A stretch of DNA of 64,000 bases from Pandoraea commovens (GTDB taxonomy: Bacteria; Pseudomonadota; Gammaproteobacteria; Burkholderiales; Burkholderiaceae): positions 32,076-96,075 of the forward strand of contig NZ_CABPSA010000013.1 in NCBI RefSeq assembly GCF_902459615.1, written 5' to 3'. Each line of letters begins with the position of its first letter. The stretch's first letter is position 1. A program made the position numbers and the translations under genes. The notes beneath the pieces were generated by a model. The model saw only the letters and a program-made list of their open reading frames with translations. It did no database searches and was not told the origin of the DNA. Below are positions 43,437-53,631 of the stretch, in pieces.

Positions 43437-45553
43437 TGAGCACCGCACAACGCACCCTGCTGGTCGAACTGCTGACCGAAGAACTGCCGCCGAAGGCGCT
43501 GGCGCGTCTGGGCGACGCGTTTGCCGACGGCATCGCCAACGGCCTGCGCACGCGCGGGCTCACCACGCACGCCAGCGTCGTCACGCCGTTCGCCACGCCG
43601 CGCCGTCTGGCCGTCTCGATCACGAACGTGCTCGACCGCGCCCCGGACGCCACCATTCGCGCCAAGGTGCTGCCGGTGTCCGTCGCACTCGACGCCAACG
43701 GCAACCCCACCCCGCCGCTCGCGAAGAAACTCGCGGCGATGGGCTTCGCCGACCTGCCGGTCGCGAGCCTGGAGCGCGCGATGGATGGCAAGGCCGAAGC
43801 CTTCTTCCACACCTACACCGCTGCCGGCGCCCAACTGGCCGACGCGCTGCAAGCCTCGCTCGACGAAACGCTCGGCAAGCTGCCGATTCCGAAGGTCATG
43901 AGCTATCAGCGCCCGGATGGCGAGACGGTGCAGTTCGTGCGTCCGGTGCACGGCCTGATTGCGCTGCACGGCGACACGCTCGTGCCCGCAACGGCCATCG
44001 GTCTCGCCTCGGGCAACAAGACGCTGGGCCATCGCTTCCTGTCGAAGGGTGAGGTCACCGTCGCCAATGCCGACGCCTACGCCGCCACGCTTGAGACCGA
44101 AGGTAAGGTCGTAGCGAGCTTCACGGGCCGTCGCAACGCGATCCGCACGCAACTGCTCGCCGCCGCCGGTAACGATCACGTGGTGATGCCGGACTCGCTG
44201 CTCGACGAAGTGACCGCACTCGTCGAATGGCCCGCGATCTACGCCTGCCACTTCGAGAAGGAATTCCTGGCAGTGCCGCAGGAATGTCTGATTCTCACGA
44301 TGCAGACGAACCAGAAGTATTTCGCGCTCACCGACAAGCCGCTGGCCGACGGTGGCCGTCTGACGAACCGCTTCCTGATCGTCTCCAACATCGAGACGGG
44401 CAACCCCGAGCAGATCGTGACGGGTAACGAGCGTGTGGTGCGTCCGCGTCTGGCCGATGCGAAGTTCTTCTTCGAGCAGGACAAGAAGAAGCCGCTGGCC
44501 GATCGCGTGCCGCTGCTCGCGAACGTCGTGTATCACAACAAGCTGGGCTCGCAGTTCGAGCGCACGCAGCGTCTGGTGAAGCTCGCCGGTGCGATCGCGC
44601 ACATGATCGGCGCAGATCAGGATGGCGTGAAACTCGCCGAGCGCGGCGCACTGCTGGCCAAAGCCGACCTGCTGACCGACATGGTCGGCGAGTTCCCCGA
44701 ATTGCAAGGCACGATGGGCACGTACTACGCACGTCATGACGGCGAAGCGGCCGACGTCGCGCTGGCCTGCTCGGAACACTATCAGCCGCGCTTTGCTGGC
44801 GACGCCCTGCCCACCAGCACCACCGGTACGGTGGTGGCACTGGCCGACAAGCTCGAAACGCTGGTCGGTATCTGGGGCATCGGCCTGCAACCGACGGGCG
44901 AGAAAGACCCGTTCGCGCTGCGCCGTCACGCACTGGGCATCGTGCGTATGCTCATCGAGAAGCGTCTGCCGGTGATGCTGCCGGAGCTGCTGAACGTCAC
45001 GTACAAGCAGTTCACCACGGGCGTGGCCGATTCCGCTTACCTGAACGACGTCTACCAGTTCGTGCTCGACCGCCTGCGCGGCTACCTGCGAGAGCAGGGT
45101 TATGCCGCCAATGAGATCGAAGCGGTGCTGGCCGATCACCCGAAGTATCTCGGCGATCTGATCGAGCGTCTGGATGCCGTGCGCGCCTTCTCGGCGCTGC
45201 CGCAAGCCGAAGCCCTTGCTGCGGCGAACAAGCGTATCGGTAACATCCTGAAGAAGACGGCCCCGCCGGCCGACGGCACGATTTCGCCGGACCTGCTGCT
45301 GGAATCGGCCGAGAAGTCGCTTCACGCTGCCCTCGAAAAGGTCACTCCGGTGGTCGAGCAGAAGTTCGAAGCACGCGAGTACGCGCAGGCGCTCTCCGCG
45401 CTGGCCGAGCTGCGCGATGCGGTCGATGCGTTCTTCAACGACGTGATGGTGATGGCCGAGGAGGACGCGTTGCGCAACAACCGCCTCGCGTTGCTCAAGA
45501 ACCTGCACTTCCAGATGAACCGCGTGGCCGATCTCTCGAAGCTCGCCGCCTGA
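43433..45553 (+). CDS. glyS: Glycine-tRNA ligase beta subunit
   Basis: A 706-residue beta chain. The N-terminus [26 protein letters not shown] is diagnostic, followed by the long tRNA_synt_2f core and a C-terminal DALR-type anticodon-binding part with [34 protein letters not shown]. There are two adjacent ATG codons (43433 and 43436); the first overlaps glyQ. It forms one operon with glyQ and likely gmhB. Confidence 0.97.
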   Translation: MMSTAQRTLLVELLTEELPPKALARLGDAFADGIANGLRTRGLTTHASVVTPFATPRRLAVSITNVLDRAPDATIRAKVLPVSVALDANGNPTPPLAKKLAAMGFADLPVASLERAMDGKAEAFFHTYTAAGAQLADALQASLDETLGKLPIPKVMSYQRPDGETVQFVRPVHGLIALHGDTLVPATAIGLASGNKTLGHRFLSKGEVTVANADAYAATLETEGKVVASFTGRRNAIRTQLLAAAGNDHVVMPDSLLDEVTALVEWPAIYACHFEKEFLAVPQECLILTMQTNQKYFALTDKPLADGGRLTNRFLIVSNIETGNPEQIVTGNERVVRPRLADAKFFFEQDKKKPLADRVPLLANVVYHNKLGSQFERTQRLVKLAGAIAHMIGADQDGVKLAERGALLAKADLLTDMVGEFPELQGTMGTYYARHDGEAADVALACSEHYQPRFAGDALPTSTTGTVVALADKLETLVGIWGIGLQPTGEKDPFALRRHALGIVRMLIEKRLPVMLPELLNVTYKQFTTGVADSAYLNDVYQFVLDRLRGYLREQGYAANEIEAVLADHPKYLGDLIERLDAVRAFSALPQAEALAAANKRIGNILKKTAPPADGTISPDLLLESAEKSLHAALEKVTPVVEQKFEAREYAQALSALAELRDAVDAFFNDVMVMAEEDALRNNRLALLKNLHFQMNRVADLSKLAA

Positions 45554-45580
45554 TGTTCCAACGAGTCAACTGAGCTACTC

Positions 45581-46165
45581 ATGGATTCGCGCAAAGATCG
45601 CACCCTCGGCCCCGCCGCCCGAAAACTCGTGATTCTCGACCGGGACGGCGTGATCAACGCCGACTCGGATCAATTCATCAAGTCGACGGACGAGTGGGTG
45701 CCGCTGCCCGGCAGTCTCGAGGCCATCGGCCGGCTGAATCAGGCCGGATACCGTGTGGTCGTCGCGACGAACCAGTCGGGTGTGGGGCGCGGTCTTTTCG
45801 ACATGGCGACGCTCGGTGCGATGCACGCGAAGATGTCGAAGCTGGCGGCGGCCGCCGGCGGACGCATCGACGCCGTGTTCTTCTGTCCGCATACCTCGGT
45901 GGATGCCTGCGACTGCCGCAAGCCCAAGCCCGGTCTGTTCCAGGAAATCGCGCGACGCTACGAAGTCGACCTGACCGGCGTGCCGGCCGTGGGCGATTCG
46001 CTGCGCGATCTTCAGGCGGCTGCGGCCGTGGGCGCGCAGCCGCATCTGGTGCTCACCGGCAAGGGCAAGAAAACGCTCGCCGCAGGCAACCTGCCCGACG
46101 GTACGCGCGTGCACGATAGTCTGGCGGCGTTCGTCAACGATCTGCTTGCCGACGAGGACGCGTAA
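45581..46165 (+). CDS. gmhB: D-glycero-beta-D-manno-heptose-1,7-bisphosphate 7-phosphatase
   Basis: A 194-residue HAD phosphatase for the ADP-heptose pathway of lipopolysaccharide core synthesis. The nucleophile and acid are D20 and D22 in LDRDGVIN. A zinc loop is formed by C102, H104, C110 and C112 (FCPHTSVDACDCRKPKPG), specific to GmhB within the HAD family. It lies 27 bases after glyS, an order common in beta-proteobacteria. Confidence 0.94.
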   Translation: MDSRKDRTLGPAARKLVILDRDGVINADSDQFIKSTDEWVPLPGSLEAIGRLNQAGYRVVVATNQSGVGRGLFDMATLGAMHAKMSKLAAAAGGRIDAVFFCPHTSVDACDCRKPKPGLFQEIARRYEVDLTGVPAVGDSLRDLQAAAAVGAQPHLVLTGKGKKTLAAGNLPDGTRVHDSLAAFVNDLLADEDA

Positions 46166-46285
46166 CCCCACTCGCTATCGCACAACGACCGCCCTGCCCT
46201 CGCTAAACTGCCGCCCCGCCGCGCGTACGATGACGCGGTCACGCGCAAACCTCGCGAAGGCGATCGATTCCAGGCCCGAAACCCC

Positions 46286-47062
46286 ATGCGTCAACTCCGC
46301 TCGATTCTCTTCTTCATCTTCCAGATCGTCTGGACGATTCCGTACGCCATTGCGTGCATCTTGTCGTTCCCGTTCCTGTCGCGGGTGCAGCGCTACTGGT
46401 TCGCGGTGGGCTGGTGCAAAGTCGTGATTTGCGTCGGCGACAAGCTCTGCGGGATTCGCTATCGCGTGATCGGCTGGGAAAACCTGCCCGATACGCCTGC
46501 GATCATTCTGTCGAAGCATCAATCGGCATGGGAGACGGTGGCACTGCCAGCGCTGATGCCGCGCCCGCTGTGCTTCGTATTCAAGCGTGAGTTGCTGTAC
46601 GTGCCTTTCTTCGGCTGGGCACTGGGCCTGCTGAGCATGATTCACATCGATCGCCGCAAGGGTACGGATGCCTTCGCATCGGTCGTGAAGCAAGGGCGCG
46701 AGCGTCTGTCGGAAGGGTCGTGGATCATCATGTTCCCGGAAGGTACGCGTACGAAAACCGGCTCGCGTAACAAATACAAGTCGGGCGGCGCGCGTCTGGC
46801 GACCGCGACCGGCGCGCCGGTCGTGCCGATTGCACACAATGCCGGACGTGTCTGGCCGCGCAACTCGTTCATGAAATTTCCCGGGGAAGTGATCGTCTCG
46901 ATCGGTCCGGTCATCGAGACGGCAGGCCGTACGGCCGAAGCCGTCAACGCCGATGTCGCCGAGTGGATCGAGCGCGAGATGATACGTATCGACCCCGCTG
47001 CTTATACGTCGAAGCCGAGGGCGAGCGCGTCTGATACCTCCGACGCGACGCCCCGGACCTGA
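46286..47062 (+). CDS. 1-acyl-sn-glycerol-3-phosphate acyltransferase (PlsC family)
   Basis: A 258-residue membrane acyltransferase, likely making phosphatidic acid. One to two N-terminal helices precede the catalytic box H78-QSAW-E83 (HX4E in place of the more common HX4D) and the glycerolphosphate motif FPEGTR at about 150-155. HX4E occurs in some bacterial relatives. It fits the gmhB-plsC-ygjP order. Confidence 0.9.
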   Translation: MRQLRSILFFIFQIVWTIPYAIACILSFPFLSRVQRYWFAVGWCKVVICVGDKLCGIRYRVIGWENLPDTPAIILSKHQSAWETVALPALMPRPLCFVFKRELLYVPFFGWALGLLSMIHIDRRKGTDAFASVVKQGRERLSEGSWIIMFPEGTRTKTGSRNKYKSGGARLATATGAPVVPIAHNAGRVWPRNSFMKFPGEVIVSIGPVIETAGRTAEAVNADVAEWIEREMIRIDPAAYTSKPRASASDTSDATPRT

Positions 47063-47086
47063 CTGCGCCTCACGCGAGACCGTCTC

Positions 47087-48052
47087 ATGTCGAAAGCCCA
47101 ACCCGCCACACGCGATAGCCGCTCCCGGCATGAGACCCCTGCACCCCAGATGGAACTCGATCTGTTCGGCAGCCCTGCGGCCGAAGCCAACGGTGTCGCC
47201 ACCGACGCCCCGTTAGCTTCGACCGGACCTGCCACGACCGGCGCGCCCGCTCACACTGCGGCGCCCACAGCCCTCGCGAGCGATTCCGCATCGCTCGCCC
47301 CCGGTGCCGGACCGCGTCGCGCACCCGCGCCGGGCGAGCGCGTCATCATGCTCGACGGCCACGCGCTCTACTACCGTTTCAAGCGCTCCTCGCGCCGCAC
47401 CATCGGCTTCATGATCGACGAATCGGGGCTGGCCGTGACCGCCCCGCGCTGGGTCACGATTGCGGACGTGGAAGCCGCCGTCGTCGAGAAGAAGCGCTGG
47501 ATCTTCAGCAAGATCGCCGAATTCCGCGAACGCGCCGCGCGCCGGGTGATTCCGCGTGTGACGTGGGTCGACGGCGCATCGCTGCCCTACCTGGGCCACA
47601 CGCTGACAGTCCGTCTTGGCGGACGCTCAGGTGCCGCGCAGTACGACATCCACACACACACGCTGTGGCTCGATCTGCCGCCGCAAGCCGCCCCCGAACA
47701 GATGCGCGACCGTGTACAGGGCTGGTTGCAGCAGGAAGCACGCAAGCTCTTTACGTCGCGCCTCGACGTCTACGGCGAGCGACTGGGTGTGCGCTACACC
47801 GCGCTCGGGCTGTCGTCGGCGACGACGCGCTGGGGGAGTTGCAGCGCCGACGGACGCATTCGCCTGAACTGGCGACTGATCCACTTCCCGCTGGGTGTGA
47901 TCGATTACGTTGTGGCGCACGAACTGGCGCATTTGAAGGAGATGAACCACGGGCCACGCTTCTGGCAGGCCGTGGCGTCGATCTTCCCGGAGTTCGAAGC
48001 CGCCCGCGATACGCTCAAATCACATGCGCCCGAGTGGTTGCCTGAATTCTGA
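47087..48052 (+). CDS. YgjP/SprT-like M48-type metallopeptidase domain protein
   Basis: A 321-residue protein with a zinc-peptidase motif H278-E279-L-A-H282 (VAHELAHLKEMNHG) and a third ligand probably H288, as in the YgjP family (DUF45). The catalytic core is about 90-320, with RWGSCSADGRIRLNWRLI before the motif. The first about 80 residues are a low-complexity Ala/Thr/Pro lead, longer than in E. coli YgjP (167 aa), and contain the remnant QMELDLFGSP. Substrate unknown; the family is thought to act on nucleotides or proteins. Confidence 0.88.
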   Translation: MSKAQPATRDSRSRHETPAPQMELDLFGSPAAEANGVATDAPLASTGPATTGAPAHTAAPTALASDSASLAPGAGPRRAPAPGERVIMLDGHALYYRFKRSSRRTIGFMIDESGLAVTAPRWVTIADVEAAVVEKKRWIFSKIAEFRERAARRVIPRVTWVDGASLPYLGHTLTVRLGGRSGAAQYDIHTHTLWLDLPPQAAPEQMRDRVQGWLQQEARKLFTSRLDVYGERLGVRYTALGLSSATTRWGSCSADGRIRLNWRLIHFPLGVIDYVVAHELAHLKEMNHGPRFWQAVASIFPEFEAARDTLKSHAPEWLPEF

Positions 48053-48169
48053 GCGAACGTCGCAAGGCTCTACATCAAAAGCAAAAAATTTCTCAACGCA
48101 ACATGAATGATGCTCATTTTCATGGTCGCGGGTACAATTGACTGTCGTTGTCCCCACACTGAAAACACC

Positions 48170-48571
48170 ATGCGAATGCTCCATACCATGCTGCGCGTCG
48201 GCGACCTGCAGCGCTCGATCGATTTCTACACGCGCGTGCTCGGCATGCAACTGCTGCGTCAGAGCGAGAACCCAGAGTACAAGTACACGCTGGCGTTCGT
48301 CGGCTACGGTGCCGAGTCGGAAAACACCGTCCTCGAACTGACGTACAACTGGGGCGTGGAAAAGTACGAGATCGGCACCGCGTTCGGCCATCTGGCTCTT
48401 GAAGTCGATGACGCCTATCAGGCATGCGACACGATCCGCGCCGCAGGCGGCAAGATCTCGCGCGAAGCTGGCCCGGTCAAGGGCGGCACCACGGTCATCG
48501 CGTTCGTGGAAGATCCGGACGGCTACAAGATCGAGCTGATCCAGAAGCATTCGAGCAAGGGCAGTCTGTAA
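48170..48571 (+). CDS. gloA: Lactoylglutathione lyase (glyoxalase I)
   Basis: A 133-residue enzyme that isomerises the methylglyoxal-glutathione hemithioacetal. All four metal ligands of the bacterial Ni-type enzyme are in place: H5, E56, H74 and E122. Starts [23 protein letters not shown] 48170 and ATG 48176 are both possible, the former giving the usual His at position 5. A strong terminator follows. The gene appears to be monocistronic. Confidence 0.95.
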   Translation: MRMLHTMLRVGDLQRSIDFYTRVLGMQLLRQSENPEYKYTLAFVGYGAESENTVLELTYNWGVEKYEIGTAFGHLALEVDDAYQACDTIRAAGGKISREAGPVKGGTTVIAFVEDPDGYKIELIQKHSSKGSL

Positions 48572-48636
48572 GACGAGCGCTTGCACGATTGCGCTGCCCG
48601 ATGAGCCTGATGCGCCTCATGTGCCTGATGTGACAG

Positions 48637-48666
48637 CGGCCGCCCTAGGGCGGCCGTCGTTTTTTT
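48637..48666 (+). terminator. Rho-independent terminator of gloA
   Basis: A 20-bp perfect palindrome CGGCCGCCCT-AGGGCGGCCG (48637-48656) makes a very stable stem of about eight pairs, followed by TCG and seven T (48660-48666). Confidence 0.9.
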
Positions 48667-48682
48667 AAGCACGCGCGATGCT

Positions 48683-49129
48683 TCAGAACTCTACCATCGC
48701 GAAGTCTTCCTTACCCACGTCGCACAGCGGGCACCGCCAGTCGTCCGGCACATCTTCCCAGCGCGTGCCCGGGGCAATGCCGTCTTCCGGATATCCCGCC
48801 GCTTCATCGTAGATCCATCCGCAAATCACACAGACCCATTGGCGCGATGCTACGTCGGTTGCGCAAGTCGTTTCGTCGGGCGCGTGCATTGCGGCACCGT
48901 CGTCGCTGAGCGTATCGGACGTCGTCGCACCCGGATCCGGCAACGTGAAGACCAGCGGGGATTCCGTGCCTGAGGCATCTGTCGCCGGACGGCTCAGATG
49001 CGCTTGCAGTGCATCGAGCAGTGCCTGCGCTTCGTCGCGCGTGAGATCGACCCAGTAGGGATCGCCAGCGCCGTCGTTGAGTCGCGACGGGGAAAACTGC
49101 AATTCGACGGCAGAGCCTTTCTTGTACAT
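48683..49129 (-). CDS. Rubredoxin with an N-terminal extension
   Basis: A 148-residue protein. The C-terminal about 52 residues are a complete rubredoxin, with iron ligands C100, C103, C133 and C136 (CVICGWIYDEA and CPLCDVGK) and the Pro-Gly-Trp-like block APGTRWEDVPDDW. The first about 50 residues form an unidentified small domain with a helix (DEAQALLDALQAHL), followed by an acidic linker to about 95. Ordinary rubredoxins are 50-60 residues. The start at 49129 lacks a strong Shine-Dalgarno sequence; further upstream the frame continues but does not look coding. Electron partners are unknown. Confidence 0.85.
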   Translation of the reverse strand: MYKKGSAVELQFSPSRLNDGAGDPYWVDLTRDEAQALLDALQAHLSRPATDASGTESPLVFTLPDPGATTSDTLSDDGAAMHAPDETTCATDVASRQWVCVICGWIYDEAAGYPEDGIAPGTRWEDVPDDWRCPLCDVGKEDFAMVEF

Positions 49130-49436
49130 ACGTGAGTGCTGAATTTGAAGCAAAAAGCGGTGAAAAAGATGGCTGAGCGATGACTGCGGCTTTGCTCTAC
49201 GAAGGACGAAAGCCGCCTCGCGGAGCATTGTATCGGTGCGACAGTGCGCAATAAACGGGGGAGACGGGGACATATTGTCCCGCGCGACGAGACAATCGCA
49301 CCCGGACAGACGAACGAACGCCCACAAAGATTACCCGCGCTGACGGCATCGGTTTGATGCGTTGAGTATCAGGATCGGTGACAATGACCGCTTCTGCGCG
49401 TCGCGCCTACGATGCATCGTCATCCGAATTAATTCC
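49130..49436. promoter_or_regulatory. Divergent gap between rubredoxin and EamA transporter, with palindromes
   Basis: This 307-base gap holds no gene. Before the transporter start are two perfect palindromes, ACGATGCATCGT (49409-49420) and GAATTAATTC (49426-49435). The latter ends one base before ATG 49437 and replaces the usual ribosome-binding site. They may be an operator that occludes translation or transcription. Confidence 0.45.
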
Positions 49437-50327
49437 ATGAAAACCACACCGCGTCCGATCGATGTCACAGCGCTCGCCATCATGCTGGGGCTGTGCATGG
49501 TCTGGGGAGGTCAGCAAGTTGCCGTCAAACTGGCCGTGCCGGTCGTGCCCGCCGTCTTACAGGCCGGACTGCGTTCCGTCGTGGCGACGGTGCTTGTCGG
49601 TGCGTGGATGCTGTGGCGACGTCAGCGTCTGATCACCGGCGACGGCACGCTGCCCGCAGGCATTCTCGCGGGCGCGCTGTTCTCGCTCGAATTCCTCTGC
49701 ATCTTCGTTGGCCTCACGCACACGACCGCGTCGCGCATGGCGGTGTTTCTGTACTCGGCCCCTTGCTTCACCGCGATCGGACTGCACTGGACGGTGCCCA
49801 GCGAACGGCTGCGGCCCATGCAATGGCTCGGCATGGCCATCGCATTTTGCGGTATCGCCGTGGCGTTCTCGGACGGCAGTGGCGCAGATCTTGCCACCAC
49901 GTGGCCCGGCGATCTGCTGGCCATTCTGGCCGGTATCTTCTGGGGGATGACGACGGTCGTCGTGCGGGCTTCGCGTCTGGCGAGCGCCGCACCGTCGAAG
50001 ACATTGCTGTACCAGTTGGCCGTCTCGGCAGTGCTGCTGTGCGCGCTGGCGCTCGCGACAGGCAATGTGCAAATCGGGCCGATGACGTCGACCATCTGGA
50101 TCAGCCTCGTCTACCAATCCATCGGTGTGGCCTTCGCGAGCTATCTGATCTGGTTCTGGTTGCTCACGCGGTACAGCGCCGCCCGACTCGCATCCTTCTC
50201 GTTCCTCAGCCCGCTGTTCGGGGTGACGTTCGGCGTGCTGATTCTCGGCGAATCGGTCGGTTGGCGCTTTGGCTGCGCCGTCGTCCTCGTCTTCGCCGGG
50301 ATCAGCCTTGTGAACCGGCGCCGCTGA
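49437..50327 (+). CDS. DMT-family (EamA) transporter
   Basis: A 296-residue drug/metabolite transporter with ten helices in two EamA repeats. The first repeat starts [21 protein letters not shown] and the second [21 protein letters not shown], each with the family's Trp-Gly turn. Such exporters move amino acids, nucleotide derivatives or drugs; the substrate is unknown. ATG 49437 is the first residue of the conserved fold. Its 3' end overlaps the convergent rsmA by 26 bases. Confidence 0.88.
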   Translation: MKTTPRPIDVTALAIMLGLCMVWGGQQVAVKLAVPVVPAVLQAGLRSVVATVLVGAWMLWRRQRLITGDGTLPAGILAGALFSLEFLCIFVGLTHTTASRMAVFLYSAPCFTAIGLHWTVPSERLRPMQWLGMAIAFCGIAVAFSDGSGADLATTWPGDLLAILAGIFWGMTTVVVRASRLASAAPSKTLLYQLAVSAVLLCALALATGNVQIGPMTSTIWISLVYQSIGVAFASYLIWFWLLTRYSAARLASFSFLSPLFGVTFGVLILGESVGWRFGCAVVLVFAGISLVNRRR

Positions 50328-51135
50328 TCGCGCGTGACAGGTTCACGTATTCGTCGACCGGCACATCTTCGGCACGACGCGTGAGGTCGAAGCCGAGCGC
50401 GTCGAAATCGACACGGTCGCGGTAGCTGTGCAACGTGTTGCGCAGCATCTTGCGACGTTGCGAAAACGCCTGAGCCACCACCGCTTCGAACACGTCGAGA
50501 TCGACCTGCGGCAGATCGGCCACGGCGCGCGGAATCATCCGAACGACAGCGGAATCGACTTTCGGCGGCGGATTGAAGGCGTCCGGCGGTACGTGCAGCA
50601 CCTTGTCCATCCAGTAACGGTACTGAAGCATGACCGACAGGCGGCTGTAGTTGCTTGAACCGGCCGGGGCCACCATGCGCTCGACCACTTCGTCCTGCAA
50701 CATGAAGTGCTGGTCACGTACGAGCGCCGCGTAGCGCATCAGATGGAACAGCAGCGGGCTGGAAATGTTGTACGGCAAATTGCCGACAATGCGCAGCGGC
50801 GCTTCGTCGCGGCGGTCTTCCGGGACGAGCGCGCCGAAATCGAAGTCGAGGGCGTCGCCAGCGTGCACGCTCACGCGCTCGCCGAACTTGCGCGTCAGAC
50901 GCACGACCAGATCGCGGTCGAGTTCGACCACGTGCAGATGCGCCAGCCACTCAGTGAGCGGTGTCGTCAGTGCGCCAAGGCCCGGGCCGATTTCGACCAT
51001 CAGGTCGTCGGTACGCGGCGAAATGGCGCTGATGATCGAATCGATCACGCCCATGTCGACGAGAAAGTTCTGACCAAAACGTTTGCGCGCCACGTGGCCC
51101 TGTTGGACGCCCGTGCGCTTCGATGCGCTACTCAT
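50302..51135 (-). CDS. rsmA: 16S rRNA dimethyladenosine methyltransferase KsgA
   Basis: A 277-residue SAM methyltransferase that dimethylates A1518 and A1519 of 16S rRNA. Motif [12 protein letters not shown] (about 48-58), the conserved start [11 protein letters not shown] and motif [16 protein letters not shown] are present. It is last in the lptD-surA-pdxA-rsmA series, the E. coli order, and follows pdxA by ten bases. It overlaps the convergent transporter gene. Confidence 0.97.
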   Translation of the reverse strand: MSSASKRTGVQQGHVARKRFGQNFLVDMGVIDSIISAISPRTDDLMVEIGPGLGALTTPLTEWLAHLHVVELDRDLVVRLTRKFGERVSVHAGDALDFDFGALVPEDRRDEAPLRIVGNLPYNISSPLLFHLMRYAALVRDQHFMLQDEVVERMVAPAGSSNYSRLSVMLQYRYWMDKVLHVPPDAFNPPPKVDSAVVRMIPRAVADLPQVDLDVFEAVVAQAFSQRRKMLRNTLHSYRDRVDFDALGFDLTRRAEDVPVDEYVNLSRAISGAGSQG

Positions 51136-51145
51136 GTGAAATTCC

Positions 51146-52261
51146 TTAGGAACGCGGCGGCGTGGCGTGCGGATCGACGCCCGCGCCGGCGGTCAATTGT
51201 GCGGCTGTCGACGCATGTAACGCAGCGTTCGCCGCCATCGTCGCCGCGGTGCGCAGCGCTTCGAGCAGGCTGCCGCTCTCGGCTTGTCCCGTGCCAGCGA
51301 GGTCGAGCGCGGTGCCGTGATCGACCGATGTCCGGACGATCGGCAGCCCAAGCGTGATATTCACGCCCGCGCCGAAGCTCGCGTATTTGAGCACCGGCAA
51401 GCCCTGATCGTGGTACATCGCGAGCACCGCATCGGCGCCTTCGAGATGACGGGGCTGAAACAGCGTGTCGGCGGGATAGGGACCGCGTGCATCGATACCG
51501 GCGGCGCGTGCGTCGTCGAGCGCGGGGGTGATGACGTCGATCTCCTCGCGCCCGAGATAGCCAGATTCACCGGCGTGCGGGTTGAGTCCCGTCACGAGAA
51601 TACGCGGGCGCGTCACCCCGAAGTGACGCATCAGATCCTGATTAAGGATGATGAGCGTTTGCAGCAGATCGTCGCGACGAATCGCGCCGGGCACCTGCGC
51701 GAGCGGCAAGTGCGTGGTGGCGAGCGCCACACGCAGCCCGCCGCCTGCGAGCATCATCACGACACGCGGCGTGCCCGTGCGCTCGGCCAGATACTCGGTG
51801 TGTCCGGTAAACGCCACGCCGCAGTCGTTGATCGTGCTCTTCTGCAACGGCGCAGTCACGATCGCATCGTACGAGCCCGCCATGGCACCGTCGATGGCAT
51901 CGTCCAGCAGCGCCAGTACGTAGCGGCCGTTGGCAGCGTCGAGCTGTCCTGGCGTCACGGCGGCTGCCAGCGGATGGTGCGACACGTGCACGCGTCCGCT
52001 GTCGAGCAATGCCTGCCAGGCGTCGCCCAGCCCGACGGCTTGCGCGCGTGCGGCGAGCAACGACGCGTCGCCGAGTACGGCAAAGCGACAGTTGGCTATC
52101 GAAGGATCGGGGGAAGCGGTCGCGAAAACGGCCGCAGAAGCGGCCGCCGGTGCCGGTGCCGAAGAAAGGCACTTGACCAGTGCCTGCACCGTCAATTCCG
52201 GCCCGACCCCCGCCGGTTCACCGGTGGTGATGGCGAGGACGAAGGACCGGTCGGACATCAT
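51146..52261 (-). CDS. pdxA: 4-hydroxythreonine-4-phosphate dehydrogenase
   Basis: A 371-residue enzyme of pyridoxal-5'-phosphate synthesis. Conserved blocks are [13 protein letters not shown] at the start, [44 protein letters not shown] and [13 protein letters not shown], including the His metal ligands. An insertion of about 20 Ala/Pro/Ser residues sits at about positions 35-55 compared with usual PdxA (about 329). A GTG at 52267 overlaps the surA stop; ATG 52261 or 52258 are equally possible. Confidence 0.95.
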   Translation of the reverse strand: MMSDRSFVLAITTGEPAGVGPELTVQALVKCLSSAPAPAAASAAVFATASPDPSIANCRFAVLGDASLLAARAQAVGLGDAWQALLDSGRVHVSHHPLAAAVTPGQLDAANGRYVLALLDDAIDGAMAGSYDAIVTAPLQKSTINDCGVAFTGHTEYLAERTGTPRVVMMLAGGGLRVALATTHLPLAQVPGAIRRDDLLQTLIILNQDLMRHFGVTRPRILVTGLNPHAGESGYLGREEIDVITPALDDARAAGIDARGPYPADTLFQPRHLEGADAVLAMYHDQGLPVLKYASFGAGVNITLGLPIVRTSVDHGTALDLAGTGQAESGSLLEALRTAATMAANAALHASTAAQLTAGAGVDPHATPPRS

Positions 52262-52263
52262 GC

Positions 52264-53631
52264 TCACTGCTGCGCGTTGCTCAGGCGGTAGTCGACGTAG
52301 GCACTGTCACGCAGTTGCTGCAACCAGTCGCGGTACTGCTGTTCGGCCTTGCGGCCGCGCAATTCCTGCATGGCGAGGTTACGTTCCTGATCGCCCGAGA
52401 CCTGCGACTCGCGATGGCCCAGCACCTGAATCAGGTGATAGCCATATTCCGAACGCACCGGGTCGCTGATCTGACCGTCCTTGAGTTCGGACATCGCGCG
52501 CTCGAATGCGGGAACCGTCTCGCCCGGCGAAATCCAGCCGAGATCGCCACCTTGCGAAGCGGAACCGTCCACCGACACCTGACGCGCGAAGTCGGCAAAG
52601 TCGCCCTTGCCTGCTTCGATCTGCGCCTTGATGTCGAGCAGCTTCTGACGTGCCTGCGCTTCCGAGACACCGTCGCCCACGCGAATCAGGATGTGACGTG
52701 CGTGGATCTGCGGCACGGTCATGCCCTGATCGCCGCCCTGCTTGCGCGTGTCGACCAGTTTGATGACGTGAAAACCGTTGTTGCTGCGAAGCACTTGCGG
52801 CACAACGGTGCCCGCTTGCAGCTTCTGCACCTGATTGAGATACAGATCGGGAATACGTTCGGGAATGCGGAAGCCCATGTCGCCACCGCTGGCGGCATCG
52901 GAAGCATCCGAATACTGCTTTGCCAACGCCGCGAAATCGCCACCGGCCTTCGCCTTGTCCAGCGCTTCGGTCGCCTTCTTCTGCGCTGCGCTGACCTGGT
53001 CCGGCGTCGCGCCGTCCGGCAGTTTCACGAGAATCTCGCTCAGGCGGTATTCCGTCTCGGTCGGTGCGGCATTGGCGCCACGCTGCGCGGCGAGGTATGC
53101 GTTGATTTCCGAGTCGCTCACTTGCACCTGGCTGTCGACTTCGCGATCGCGCAGGCGCGCCATGATGATCTGCTCGCGCACTTCCTTGCGGAAGGCGTCC
53201 CACGGCACACCGGCCTGAGCCAGACGCGCCTTGTACTGATCGACGCTCAGACGGTTGTCGGCGGCGATGCGCTGCAAGGCCTGTTCGACGTCGGCGTCCT
53301 TCACGACAATGCCGCCTTCCTTGGCGCGCTGAAGCTGCACCTGCGTGACGATCATCTGTTCGAGCACCTGACGCTGCAACAGGTCGGCGTCCGGAATCGG
53401 GCGCTTGGAGAGCGTCAGTTGATGCTTGGCCTCCTCGATACGCGTGTCGAGCTCCTTGCGGGTGATCACGCTGTCGTTGACCACGGCGACGATGGAATCG
53501 ACGGCACGGGCGGACGACGCGGGTGCACCTGCGGCTTTGGCGCTGACCGGCGCCGGCTGCGCAACCGCCACCCCGGCGGCGAGACACAGGCCCGCCAGCA
53601 GCGAGGCACGCTTCACAAACATGTCATTCAT
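52264..53631 (-). CDS. surA: Periplasmic chaperone and peptidyl-prolyl isomerase SurA
   Basis: A 455-residue protein with a signal peptide ([19 protein letters not shown]). The SurA N-domain follows ([23 protein letters not shown]), then two parvulin domains: the first around [17 protein letters not shown], the second with HARHILIRV and [17 protein letters not shown]. It escorts outer-membrane proteins including LptD. The ATG overlaps the end of lptD. A second in-frame ATG lies three codons on. Confidence 0.95.
   Translation of the reverse strand: MNDMFVKRASLLAGLCLAAGVAVAQPAPVSAKAAGAPASSARAVDSIVAVVNDSVITRKELDTRIEEAKHQLTLSKRPIPDADLLQRQVLEQMIVTQVQLQRAKEGGIVVKDADVEQALQRIAADNRLSVDQYKARLAQAGVPWDAFRKEVREQIIMARLRDREVDSQVQVSDSEINAYLAAQRGANAAPTETEYRLSEILVKLPDGATPDQVSAAQKKATEALDKAKAGGDFAALAKQYSDASDAASGGDMGFRIPERIPDLYLNQVQKLQAGTVVPQVLRSNNGFHVIKLVDTRKQGGDQGMTVPQIHARHILIRVGDGVSEAQARQKLLDIKAQIEAGKGDFADFARQVSVDGSASQGGDLGWISPGETVPAFERAMSELKDGQISDPVRSEYGYHLIQVLGHRESQVSGDQERNLAMQELRGRKAEQQYRDWLQQLRDSAYVDYRLSNAQQ

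Noticed and set aside
43349-45508. A 719-codon open frame on the strand opposite glyS
   Set aside because: Such long antisense frames are expected in GC-rich DNA; composition is Arg/His/Gln-heavy and the glyS frame explains the region fully.
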